Origin: Lathyrus oleraceus
Taxonomy: Eukaryota; Streptophyta; Magnoliopsida; Fabales; Fabaceae
Assembly: GCF_024323335.1 (NCBI RefSeq)
Contig: NC_066585.1
Span: forward strand, 530,913,582-530,977,581
Direction of reading: 5' to 3'
Length of the DNA stretch: 64,000 nucleotides
Shown: positions 13,401-23,591 of the stretch, in pieces
Position numbering within the stretch: the stretch's first letter is position 1
Layout: each line of letters starts with the position of its first letter
Notes under the pieces: generated by a model
What the model was told of the DNA's origin: nothing
Database searches by the model: none
What the model saw: the letters and a program-made list of their open reading frames with translations, nothing else
Program-made: the position numbers and the translations under genes

Positions 13401-14500
13401 GTCAAATTTGATTACCCCCGCCTTGTCAAACTTGGGCCAGAAAGATTGGCCTGACCCATTAACCCGACCCAATCCGGTTCCCTCTACCAGGCTAGCTAAG
13501 ATTCGGAGCGGGCTGTAACCTGAACGTCACGACCCGGCCCTAAAGGGATCGGACATGTACACAGTCTCTCAAGCTCGAGGCCACCAAGGGCGAAGTATTT
13601 TAACTGAGAGACTAGATTATACACAACCCCTCAAGCACGAGGTCTATAAGGGATCGGACATGTACACAGTCTCTCAAGCTCGAGGCCACCAAGGGCGAAG
13701 TATTTTAACTGAGAGACTAGATTATACACAACCCCTCAAGCACGAGGTCTATAAGGGATCGGACATGTACACAGTCTCTCAAGCTCGAGGCCACCAAGGG
13801 CGAAGTATTTTAACTGAGAGACTAGATTATACACAACCCCTCAAGCACGAGGTCTATAAGGGATCGGACATGTACACAGTCTCTCAAGCTCGAGGCCACC
13901 AAGGGCGAAGTATTTTAACTGAGAGACTAGATTATACACAACCCCTCAAGCACGAGGTCTATAAGGGATCGGACATGTACACAGTCTCTCAAGCTCGAGG
14001 CCACCAAGGGCGAAGTATTTTAACTGAGAGACTAGATTATACACAACCCCTCAAGCACGAGGTCTATAAGGGAGAAATGCTTTAAGTGAGAGACCGGATT
14101 GTACCGTCATTAAACTGCCGGGTGATTCCAAAAAAATCCAGTTCTCATGAGTAGAGACTCTAGCAGTTTAGAACAAAGTCTGTTGTAAAGAGAAAATAAG
14201 TGTAGAGAGAATTAGAGTTTTAGAGAGAAAATAGTATTTCTGATAATGATAGATGATTCATTTATTGAATCTTTGCTCATAATATAGACACGAGCCAACT
14301 CATAAAAGACAAAACAGAAACAGAAATTAGCCTATTCAAATGCAAATTATGTAATATTCTAATAACTATCACAGTACGTATATACTGTAACAGAAAAAGT
14401 ACTCCACAATCTTTAGCTATTCATTTGTGTTTCTTTTCTCACTTATTTCTTTCTTCTCTTGCAGACTAAAAAGTTCGTCAAAAGTTTAGAGTCATCATGA
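7434..14500 (+). CDS. UCP1: mitochondrial uncoupling protein (UCP/PUMP), 9 exons, 305 aa
   Basis: Exons: 7434-7517, 9269-9487, 9590-9668, 10068-10201, 10305-10403, 10509-10613, 11111-11185, 11696-11782, 14465-14500. All introns are GT-AG and phases are consistent, giving 305 codons (Arabidopsis UCP1 is 306). It is a mitochondrial inner-membrane carrier with three repeats and six helices. Mitochondrial carrier signatures are visible: [12 protein letters not shown] (repeat 1), [15 protein letters not shown] (repeat 2) and [13 protein letters not shown] (repeat 3, across exons 6/7). [32 protein letters not shown] and [18 protein letters not shown] match plant UCPs closely. Family role: regulated proton leak and aspartate/glutamate/dicarboxylate exchange. 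The small last exon encodes [11 protein letters not shown]. Introns 1 (1.75 kb) and 8 (2.7 kb) are swollen by repeats but splice sites are intact. The exact paralogue number is uncertain. Confidence 0.95.
7838..8325. repeat. dispersed inverted-end repeat in UCP intron 1
   Basis: The left part reads atgaagaacggattccg...ggacacggggatacgaca. The right part ends gacacggtctgtccgtgcttcat, so the ends form an imperfect inverted repeat (atgaagAACGGA / atgaagCACGGA). The interior has several CGACAC/GTGTCGGACACC motifs. A shorter relative lies at 56925-57070 inside CACTA element 3. It is probably a MITE-like dispersed repeat. Confidence 0.5.
11931..12135. repeat. direct repeat copy 1 (LTR-like) in UCP intron 8
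   Basis: About 200 bp beginning aaaatccagttctcatgag and containing agagagaaaat and gaagattcatt. It is a diverged direct repeat of 14126-14365. The content resembles the R/U5 part of a copia LTR. The pair brackets about 2 kb of repeat material and may mark an old insertion. Confidence 0.55.
12251..12520. mobile_element. Stowaway-like MITE in UCP intron 8
   Basis: The left end is tactccctccgttccttttt followed by aagtgttaac. The right end is gacacttaacaaggagcaga. The inner parts of the ends are inverted (aagtgt / acactt), as in the plant CTCCCTCCGTxxC family of Tc1/mariner-derived MITEs. It is about 270 bp and AT-rich, with no coding capacity. Confidence 0.65.
13546..14070. repeat. 105-bp minisatellite, five tandem copies, in UCP intron 8
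   Basis: Units start at 13546, 13651, 13756, 13861 and 13966. All five read identically by eye. The unit starts ggatcggacatgtacacagt. Since 105 is divisible by three and the unit has no stop in one frame, a 176-codon repetitive reading frame results (13555-14085), but there is no sign of a real protein. Each unit is itself two related halves: ctcaagctcgaggccacc... and ctcaagcacgaggtctat..., the second lacking about 19 bases. A degenerate half unit follows at 14071-14110. Confidence 0.95.
14126..14365. repeat. direct repeat copy 2 (LTR-like) in UCP intron 8
   Basis: Begins aaaaaatccagttctcatga and continues with agagttttagagagaaaata and caactcataaaag. It matches 11931-12135 in order with scattered differences and small indels. 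It ends about 100 bp before the last UCP exon. Confidence 0.55.
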
Positions 14501-15515
14501 GCTCAATCAATTACATGGACCAAATGCAGTTGAAATTGTGGAAAATAAGGGCCCTTATATCTTCATTTTACTATCTAGGATTTAGTCAAACATTTTTTCA
14601 AAGGAGAAAACATGTATAAGTTAAACAAATGAAATTATTTCATAGACACTAGCTTCTTATGATTGCAATCTATTTTGTAGGATTGCATGTTGTTTCCATG
14701 TAATAATTCTCTTCAAATTTTACTATCAACAAGTTTGGATGAGATCACCGTTCCAGCCTCAAAACCAATGCATTTGTTATAAATAAATTTAAACATAGCT
14801 TATCCTTTGATCAGGTTTAATTTAGATACTGCTTTCATGGCCACTATTTTCTTCAAGCACTCATATATTTGACTCTTCATGGTTATAAATTGTTTTGGTT
14901 TCAACCCAAATATTTCTCCAACGAAAATAGTGTAAGAATTATATAAACTGAAGTGTTGCAATATTTACATCCAAATTTGCTTATAAAACTTGAAAAATTA
15001 ATATTAAAACAAGATTTGTCCACTATAGTGTACAAATTATTTAAACTTTCTACGTATATGCCCTCCATTCTTGAATGTTGCAATTGCAAATGCAATTCTG
15101 GTGACTTGTTTTATACTGAAATGGCTCTAAAGGGGCTCAACTTCTTGTGACTACCGTAATGATAGAATCTTGAGGCCTATATAAGTTTTATCAAGTCCTA
15201 GACGATAATATATCTATCAGAACACGAAAAATGGATTACTGGGGTTGATGATGTTATCTTCAAGCTTTTGTACTAATGACACATGCATTTTTTTCTTACA
15301 TGCTCCTTCGTATTATGGGGTGTATGGTAGAGACACTATGATGTCACATTAACATAAAATGTAAACATTTCGCAAGTAAATGAATTGAATGATCATACAT
15401 GTGAGCAGACCCTCGATTTATTGCTTGTATGAACTCATAAACGCTTTCATCAATTATTATCTTCATTGAGAGCATATCAGGATAAATGTTACGCATCACT
15501 GTTGTTGGTTGAAAA
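14501..15515. other. UCP 3' flank, no further gene seen
   Basis: The 3' UTR probably covers the first 200-300 bases (for example ccatgtaataattct near 14696-14710 as a poly(A) context). Beyond that it is AT-rich sequence with only short chance frames. Confidence 0.4.
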
Positions 15516-15517
15516 TA

Positions 15518-16268
15518 CTCCCTCCGGTCTCATATGTAAGCGACAAAAAAAAAATTTGGAGTCTCAAATATAAGCAAAAATTAATTACAATGGTTACAAT
15601 TAAATATACCATTCCAATTTTACCCTCAAATTTAGTTTTTCAATATTCATGTTTATTCCTATAATAACTCCACTTTTTACACTTCCAAAAGAGCATTTAT
15701 TCTGAAACTTGCATTTGTTATCATTGGCTTTTGAAAAGTCATATCCTATTATAAATGGTGCAGTATCATCTTGTACAAAACTCCATGAGTCTTGTTCTTC
15801 CTTTTTTTTTTTATACTCTAAAAATGGCAAACCCACATCATTTAGCTAATGAGTTTCCATCTTTTGATTTAGGTATTTATAGAACTCACTATGAAAATGT
15901 TAGTATTTATAGAACTCACTATGAAAATGTTAAATTTCTACAGGGCGGGACCATGGAAATTTAGGCGGGTGGAGAATACAGTAAATGGACTAAGAAGTGT
16001 TGTTTTTAGGCGGGACAAATTTCTACGGGAAATTTTAGTAAGAGTAAGTGGAATATATAACCACTAAATGACTAACCATTAAATGGTATTAATAAAAATT
16101 GACTAACCATTAAATGATTATAATAAAAATATTAATTTATTTCTAAATTAATAAATAAGGGTAAATATGGAAAAAATGTATATTTTCCATTACTTAAATG
16201 AATATATAGCCACTTTCTTAAAGGGTGAGCTTTTTTTTTTTTTTGCTTACATATGAGACCGGAGGGAG
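15518..16268. mobile_element. MITE with 24-bp perfect terminal inverted repeats, TA target duplication
   Basis: The left end begins ctccctccggtctcatatgt and the right end is its exact reverse complement over 24 bases. TA dinucleotides flank both ends (15516-15517 and 16269-16270), as in Tc1/mariner (Stowaway-type) insertion. It is about 751 bp, long for this class. It holds no transposase, but does hold a 30-bp tandem duplication at 15873-15932 (gtatttatagaactcactat...). Confidence 0.85.
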
Positions 16269-16270
16269 TA

Positions 16271-17180
16271 TATTTGATGAAAAAGTTCTACATCGTTTAG
16301 ATTCAAATTCATTGTTATGAGATGCACCAGTCAAAAATACTTTATATTTGTATTGAACTTTTTTATTCTCTTATACTCTTGTGTTAAAATATTGTGAAAT
16401 GTAGTTAAATATTTATTTTGTAGGATATGAATGTACTGGGGTCTGAGGGTGGTTAAAAGTAAATTATATATGGTATCAATTTTCCTAGTGTTATTCTCTA
16501 GTTTTTATTTAACAACGACCGTGATTTTTTCTTCGATTTTGGAATTTCCACGTTATGTCTGTGTTGTGTCTGTGTTCTTTTATTTGTTCTTTTCCAATTT
16601 TTTCAACCAATTGGTATTGAAACTTTTGGTTGGATCCAGTTGAGCTGCAATCATAAATTCTACTGTATATGTTGGGTTAGAGAAAATTGATGAAAGAATT
16701 ATATTTGATTTATGAAAAGTTCAACTCAAAGATGTATTGATAGAATCACCATTACATAATGTAAATATTAGCTTAACTACTTTGTCGTACATTACATTTT
16801 AAATTGGCACCAAGCTCAATGAGACATTTCTTGAATGTTCTATTTCCAATTGTACAAGTGATGGTGACACTAAAATGATCTCTATGCTTTATGTGTATTT
16901 TCCTTTGTAAGATGACAATGCACTTCTTAAACAATATAACCGTTTCTTACTTTACTTTGCTATATTTATTGATGATATTCTTAATGAATTTTGCATGATT
17001 AATGCATGTTCCACTGCTTTTTCAAATGGAATGTTGATATGCAATTTATTCAACATTTTCAAACACTTTCCTAAATGTCTTTGAGGATAATGAAGTTTTA
17101 TCATAGACTTTGGCATCTTTTCTTTCTCTGGTAGAATTTTTTAAAGGTGAGAAAAATACACAAGAGGGAGGGGGAGGGGG
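16271..17180. other. intergenic, no gene seen
   Basis: AT-rich sequence without supportable coding content. 16431-16643 is an open stretch of hydrophobic residues but matches no family I recognise and has no neighbours supporting it. Confidence 0.4.
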
Positions 17181-18290
17181 GGATTAATTGTGTATGCCAA
17201 AAACTCGATTCACTTTTGAACAAAGCTCAGAGTCTGATATAAGAAATAGATATAACAACGGAAATAAAGATGCTCAGAAGTAAATTCTTGCAGCACACAA
17301 AGATTTTTCTGGTTCCTCTCATCGACTGAGAGTAGTCCAGTCCCATTGCCTCAACAAGAGCTTTTCACTATAACCAAACAAGTTACAAATTGCTCAAACA
17401 CACTTACAAGAGACTTCAATGCTCAATCAACATAGAAAGAGACTTTTTCTCAAACAACCTTGCAAGAGACTTCTGCTCAATTAACCTAGAAATAGACTTC
17501 CTTGCTCAAGTACACAGACAAGAGACTTCCTTGCTCAAGCACGCAGACAAGGTGTGGGGGGGGGGGGGGGGATGAATTGTGTATGCCAAAAACTCAATTC
17601 ACTTCTGAACAAAACTCAGAGCCTGATATCAGAAATAAATATAACAGAGAAAATAAAGATGCTCAGAAGTAAATTCTTGCAGCACACAAAGATTATTTTG
17701 GTTCCTCCAGTCCCCTTGCCTCAACAAGAGCTTTTCACTGTAACCAAATAAGTTACAAATTGCTCAAACACACTTGCAAGAGACTTAAATGCTCAATCAT
17801 CATAGAAAGAGACTTTTTCTCAAACAACCTTGCAAGAGACTTCTGCTCAATTAACCTAGAAATAGACTTCCTTGCTCAAGTACACAGACAAGAGACTTCC
17901 TTGCTCAAGCACGCAGACAAGGTGGGGGGGGGGGATGAATTGTGTATGCCAAAAACTCAATTCACTTCTGAACAAAGCTCAGAGCCTGATATCAGAAATA
18001 AATATAACAGAGAAAATAAAGATGCTCAGAAGTAAATTCTTGCAGCACACAAAGATTATTTTGGTTTCTCCAGTCCCCTTGCCTCAACAAAAGCTTTTCA
18101 CTGTAACCAAATAAGTTACAAATTGCTCAAACACACTTGCAAGAGACTTAAATGCTCAATCAACATAGAAAGAGACTTTTTCTCAAACAACCTTGCAAGA
18201 GACTTCTGCTCAATTAACCTAGAAATAGATTTCCTTGCTTAAGTACACAGACAAAAAACTTCCTTGCTCAAGCACGCAGACAAGAGACCT
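17181..18290. repeat. three tandem ~365-390 bp repeats with G-runs at the junctions
   Basis: Units start near 17181, 17571 and 17934, each with attgtgtatgccaaaaactc and running through tgctcaagcacgcagacaag. Copies 2 and 3 are nearly identical. Copy 1 has a small insertion near 17319 (tcatcgactgagag). Each unit is preceded by a G-run: mixed G/A at 17166-17182, 16 G at 17556-17571, and 11 G at 17924-17934. The block looks like an amplified part of the adjacent SIRE-like LTR. Confidence 0.85.
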
Positions 18291-19400
18291 CCTCTACTTT
18301 AAACAAATAATTTAGTAGAAATGGTAATCACTATACTTAGATGCATAATCAGAAGTATAGTAGTTGTACAACAACCATAAAGGTTCTTAACCTCTTAATA
18401 TTTTTAAGATATACAAAGATAAGAAATCTTAAGATCTTATGCAATAACAGTTTAAAATAAAAGCTTTTATGCTCAAGATATTGTATTGCGTTTTTGTGTC
18501 CCTTCCTTCAAATCTTCAACTTTCATTTATAAAGGTAGAGAAAGAGTCGTTGGAGGGTTTGAACATAAGAGAGAAAACTTAGTGAAGAAGCATGCCAAGA
18601 GAGACGTTGGAGAATGTATCTAGTTAGAAACATTGTCCATCGAATAATGGCTTTGTTCACAACACCTTTCAAATAATTAGGTATCTATCAAAAGGTAGAA
18701 CAGACTAAAGAGGTCACATCACCATTCCTTGAGCCTTGCAAAGTGAAACTCTAGTTGACTCTGTCCATAAATCTGGGGCTTTGACAAGACTAGTCTGCTT
18801 TGGTACAATGTACAAATCATAGGCTTTTCAAACAATCAGAGTCTGAGTTGTCACCAAATGCAAGAACATATGACCAGACTCTGATCCTCCAGAGGCTAAT
18901 GAACACGCTAAGAGTCATCAGATTCTAATCAATTAGAATCAGACTTATATTAATTCTTCACATATGCTTTCAATCAGGATAAATTTTATGCTTGCGATCC
19001 TGCACACTGGAACACATGTTAGTATAACTATTTTTTCTTTAAGTACATTGTTATCATACAAACCTAAGGGATATGAACAATCTTGTTCCAACAATCTCTC
19101 CCTTTTTGATGATGACAAACAAATGTATTTAAGAATAATGGTTTGTCAGTTTAACTAACTTGACAACATCAGAGTCCGAGGTTTGTAAACTCCCCATGAG
19201 TCTAATAGTCAAAAGGTTGAGTTTTGTAAGCCCCCCATAAGTTATATCCAAGTTAATTTAACCTTATTTTGATAGATAAATATTCAGAAGAAGAAATATC
19301 AAAATAATTGAATAATTAGGGTTCAGGATTAATTAAAAGCATAAAAAAATACTTTAAACCTGCTTAAATACTCCCATAAATTTTCTTCCCCTTTTGTCCT
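18291..19400 (-). mobile_element. truncated SIRE/Maximus-like LTR end with polypurine tract
   Basis: On the minus strand an LTR begins TGTTGGAACAAGATTG at 19093, immediately preceded by a purine tract (plus strand atctctccctttttgat, 19094-19110). This is the same arrangement as in the fuller SIRE-like element (32821-32846). 19110-19400 resembles the 3' non-coding part of such elements (gtttgtaaactccccatgag). No coding region of this copy remains. Confidence 0.65.
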
Positions 19401-20058
19401 CAACAAAAAGATAATAAATACAGATACTGATGATTGATAAACATATGAATCACAGTTTTCAAGATGGTCATAGCTAGACTGTGACAACATGGTTTCCAAG
19501 AAACAGTAAGCTCAAAGGCACAAGACTCAAAGAACACAGTCTTTGAATTTCCTTATTTGAGTTTCCTTCCTTGAGTTCCCTTTCTTATTTCCTCACTTCG
19601 TTCGACTTGGAATATGGAGTTTTGTTTGGTTTAGTTGAAAAGATGAAGAATGGTGTTTTCAAATTTATGGAAGATGGTGTTTCGTTCATTCGGTGGATAA
19701 TATGAAGAAGGTTATTTGTTTTCTAGGTCCCATTAAGGTTATGAGAAATACAAAAGTGAACGAGAGCTAACGTTCTGTTTTGGAGAATAATGTTTCTGGG
19801 AGTTTTCTCCTCGGTTGTGAAGTAGAACCAAGGGGATATATGGGATTTTCCCTCTCGGTTAGTTAGTACAATTAAGGTATATATGATATACTTTTTAACT
19901 AAAAAATAGAATAAAGTAAGGGTGCCATTTTAAAAGAAATAAAATCATAAACATAAGTTACTATGATTCAGAGCATGTCCCTGAGGAACTTTCCCCCTCA
20001 AGAAACAACAACTGTAAAAACACTAAACAACAACCAAGAACAACAACAACAGAAAAAA
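19401..20058. other. repeat-derived intergenic sequence, no gene seen
   Basis: It contains isolated ctcggtt motifs (19809-19870) like those at the ends of CACTA element 1, but no element boundaries could be set. Confidence 0.3.
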
Positions 20059-20332
20059 GAGATGACAATGGATAGGGTACTAGAGTATCCATCCCCATAC
20101 CCGCGGTTTAAAAAAATCCTCATACCCGAACCCATACCCGCATGTGTACCAAATTTTATACCCCCAGTTCTTGTAAAAAGAAATCAATAAATTAAAAAAT
20201 ATCATATCATTTTATATTTTTAATAACATGAACAAGAAATTTGAGTTTTTAATAGTTGAGTTATGAAACAATCGAATACTTATATCAAAATGCACAATAT
20301 AATTTTATAATGACATAATTGCCATCCCTAAG
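20059..20332. mobile_element. short hAT-like element with GGGTA-type motifs
   Basis: The left end reads gatgacaatggatagggtac and the right end aattgccatccctaag, an imperfect inverted pair (gatgacaat / attgccatc). The interior holds ccatacccg repeats. It belongs to the same family as 20722-21287. No coding capacity. Confidence 0.55.
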
Positions 20333-20721
20333 AAAAATCAACAGCATCAAGAACAACACTAAATAAAGTTTGGTTTAGGGGAGAAATATGGATTCATAAA
20401 TGGAAAATGAAGTTTGAAGGTTGGAAGATGAGTAGGTTTAGGACAAGAGTGAAAGAACGTGATACTTTATATATATAATTGGGGTAACATTTTCCCACGA
20501 TTTTACTAAGTAAATGGGGGAAAGATTACTTATTTTTAATTTAACAGTAAAAAAGAAATGTGTCATTAAAATTATAAATAAAATAAGAAATTAGTGGTGT
20601 TGGAAATCAAAACTTGTCATCGAGAGATTTTTTTCCCTCGATTTTTATGACAACCAAAGGAATATGCGATATATTTTTTGATTAAAATTAAAATTAAGTA
20701 AGAGGCGCTTTATGGAATATG

Positions 20722-21287
20722 TTTAGGGATGACAATTTGACCCATCTTCAATGGGTACCCACAAAAATACCCATAATAGGTAGGGTAAAAACCAGCATAC
20801 ATGGGTATGAGCATGAGCTCGGGTAATTATCCACTTAAATAAGGGGGGATTTGTGCGGGGATGGACACCTTAGTTCCCAACCCGCCCAATACCCGCATAA
20901 TATACATTTATATATTTTAATTTATATTATTATATAAAAATAAATATGTGTCAATTTTTAAAAATATATCAATTTTAAATTACTACATGTTTAATATAAG
21001 TGATCATTTATTTCATAATTCAACTGTAAATTTTTTTAAAAACTTTTTAATGTTGTTAAAAACTTAAAATAATATGAAATTTTATATTTGACATATTTAT
21101 TTTTATTAGAAATATGGGTAACGGGTACGGGTATGAGCACTTACATACCCACCCATAGGGTACGAGCATGGATGCCAATATTGGTACCCAAGCAAGTATG
21201 AACTCGGGTACAAGAATTTTTCCAACTGCGGGTACGGGGACGGTACTATAGTACCCTATGCAAACCCTACCCATTGTCATCCCTAAA
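20722..21287. mobile_element. hAT-like MITE, inverted ends tttagggatgacaat
   Basis: 20722-20736 and 21273-21287 are a perfect 15-base inverted repeat. Next to the ends are many GGGTA/TACCC motifs (gggtacgggtatgag; ctatagtaccctatg), the known organisation of TAGGGATGgCAA plant repeats. A target duplication was not evident. Confidence 0.7.
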
Positions 21288-21293
21288 TATATT

Positions 21294-21325
21294 TTACCTC
21301 GGTTGATTAATTAATCGAGGTAAAT
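21294..21325. repeat. imperfect palindrome with cctcggtt motif
   Basis: acctcggttgattaattaat is followed by cgaggtaaat, so the two arms fold back. Similar cctcggtt...aaccgagg hairpins lie at 23690-23725 and 25733-25760 in CACTA element 1. This is probably a relic of that family. Confidence 0.5.
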
Positions 21326-21899
21326 TTTTGTTAGAAAATATACTATTAATTTTAGTGTGTATTTATATGTCTGATTTTATTTATAAAAAAACTAATTAAA
21401 TAATTCTATTTTATAATTTATGAAGAAAATTAAATTTTATCATTGTTTTAAAAAATATTTAAAAGAATTAAGGTGAGAAGATCTTAAGGCTTCATACTTT
21501 AAAAAATTTAATTTTTAAATTAATAATTTTATCGTAAGAATAGATATTTTTGGGAATGTTTGGTGGGGTAAGAAATATGATATATAATTATACTATATTT
21601 ACATTATATTTTATCTCTATCTAGTATTTGACAACACATCAAGATATGATAAATTTATTCTAAAGTTAATTATATCTTGTTTTAAGAGTAAAAATTTATA
21701 TTTTAAATTTGAATTAGGTTAGAAATCAATAAGATGTAATAAAAAAAATTAAATTATTGATTATTTATAAAAGATTATTTAAAAATGGAAAAAAAATAAG
21801 TTAAATAAAAAATAAGTTTTTTATTGGTACAAATGGGAAAAGGAAAAGAAAAAAATAACATAAAATTATATAGAAAATAAAGTCTCAATAGCATTAGCT

Positions 21900-23580
21900 A
21901 GCACAAGAATGATGATTCTAATAGGAGGTTCTGCAAAGTATCAATATACTGCATCATTATCAGCCTCATATTTTGCTAGATAGTCCGCACAAATATTTTC
22001 CTCCCTAAGAGTATCAAGTATTATTAGATAGTCAACACAAGTATTCCTCATCCTAAGCAATATTATTTGCAAAAACTATGAACCCAAATACCATCAACAT
22101 TTCAAACCGATCCACCAAAACCCGAGACATCGGGATTGCCGAGGTTGTTGCCATCAACATTCAAAATTATATTACTACTTTTGTGGACATTCCACATAAT
22201 CTTTCTTGTTAGATGTGACAAATTATGCTTCAGAAAACATTTACCTAACAGATTAGCATAATTTAGAATGATGAGTTTCAAAGTATAGAAAGATACCACT
22301 CAATTCGCAAGATATAGTTTGTTTCTAGTGTGCCACAACCACCAACAAGCAACTAAAAAGATATAGTACCATCAATGCCATGTCTAATCCAATCATATAA
22401 ATTATCCCTTTAGAAGAATAAGGGATCTAAAAAGTCAATAGATTTCCAAATGTGAGTAGCAAACTCACAGTCACTCAGGCAGTATAGAGTCGCCTGAGTG
22501 TCCTGATTGCATCTAGGATAGCTAATAGTTTGTAACTTACTACAATGACACAACATCAATCTTGTAGTAATGGACTTATGTAAAGGCATACAAAGGAAGA
22601 ATTTCACCTTCTCTAGAGCAGAAATATACAACACCCATTTCGAAGAGTTATTATTTGTTGTATTCTGAACAAATTCAAGTTTGTTAAGCTAGTAATAACC
22701 ATCATGAGCAGTATAGGTACCATCAAAATTAACTTTCCATATTAACTGATCAGGCACCATAGAATTCAAACAAATAGAAAATGCTTTTAGGAAGTCACAA
22801 ACAACTTAGAAATATTAGTATATAATGAATTGATATTCTAATTCCGATCCAAGTAAATATCATTCACTCGCATTTCCAAGTCATGGATATCCACATAGAG
22901 AACCTACTCCGCTAATTTCTTGACCCCGGGCCAATTTGAAAAACATGAAGAGAAGTTCTATCCCCTAATCAAAATTAAAAGCCATATTTAAGAGAAAAGA
23001 GAGTGTTCATAATTGCATTCCAGGTAACTGATCTTAGTTTCATTTTCATATTAAGGAACATTTCCTTGCTGATGTACTTATGCTTCAAAACTTGAAGCCA
23101 TAGGGAATCATAATCCTGGAGGAGACCCCAAACTAGCTTACCCAACATATACCTATTAACTTCTCTTGATTTCCAAATCCCAAGACCACCCAACTTTTTA
23201 GGCTTAGTGGTTTTATTCTAGCCAATAAAATGGACACCTGGGTTAGAATTACCTTTCTCCAAAAAAATTCCTAGTCATCCTATCAATAAACTCACAAGTT
23301 GGCTGAGGTAACCAAGCCACTTTCATATAATAATTTGGGATGGAGTTCAAGACATACCTTACCAGAGTCAAACAATAAGCCCTGTTTAACAATTTATGTT
23401 GCCATGATGCTAATCTTTGGCTGATTTTCTCCTCTAGAAACTCAAAGTCTTTGTATTGAAGATGACCATGCAACATAGATAAATCCAAGTACTTCTCTAA
23501 AGTAAGAGTTTGTTTGATACCTCTACAAGACAAAATTATATTCATTTTACTCCTCTTAGTGGTAGGGGAGAAGAAATCTT
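21900..23580 (-). pseudogene. L1-type LINE, 3' half (RT end, zinc-binding region, RNase H)
   Basis: Read on the minus strand. 23249-23545 gives the RT C-terminal part (LEEKISQRLASWQHKLLNRA, IPNYYMKVAWLPQ). 22975-23193 gives GGLGIWKSREVNRYMLGKL and SLWLQVLKHKYI. 22410-22634 gives a zf-RVT-like part (LYCLSDCEFATHIWKS). 22102-22180 gives NVDGNNLGNPDVSGFGGSV, the start of a plant LINE RNase H domain. Several stops and frame shifts separate these blocks. No 5' half is present. Confidence 0.8.
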
Positions 23581-23591
23581 TGACTTAGGAA

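Noticed and set aside
13555..14085. 176-codon repetitive open frame in the UCP intron
   Set aside because: It is explained by a 105-bp (multiple of three) repeat lacking a stop. It lies inside an intron and matches no protein family.
12618..14470. complete LTR retrotransposon in UCP intron 8
   Set aside because: The flanking direct repeats are LTR-like, but no PBS, polypurine tract or coding domain could be shown between them.
17181..18290. CRISPR-like array
   Set aside because: Units are ~365 bp contiguous tandem copies in a plant retroelement context, with no short repeats separated by unique spacers.
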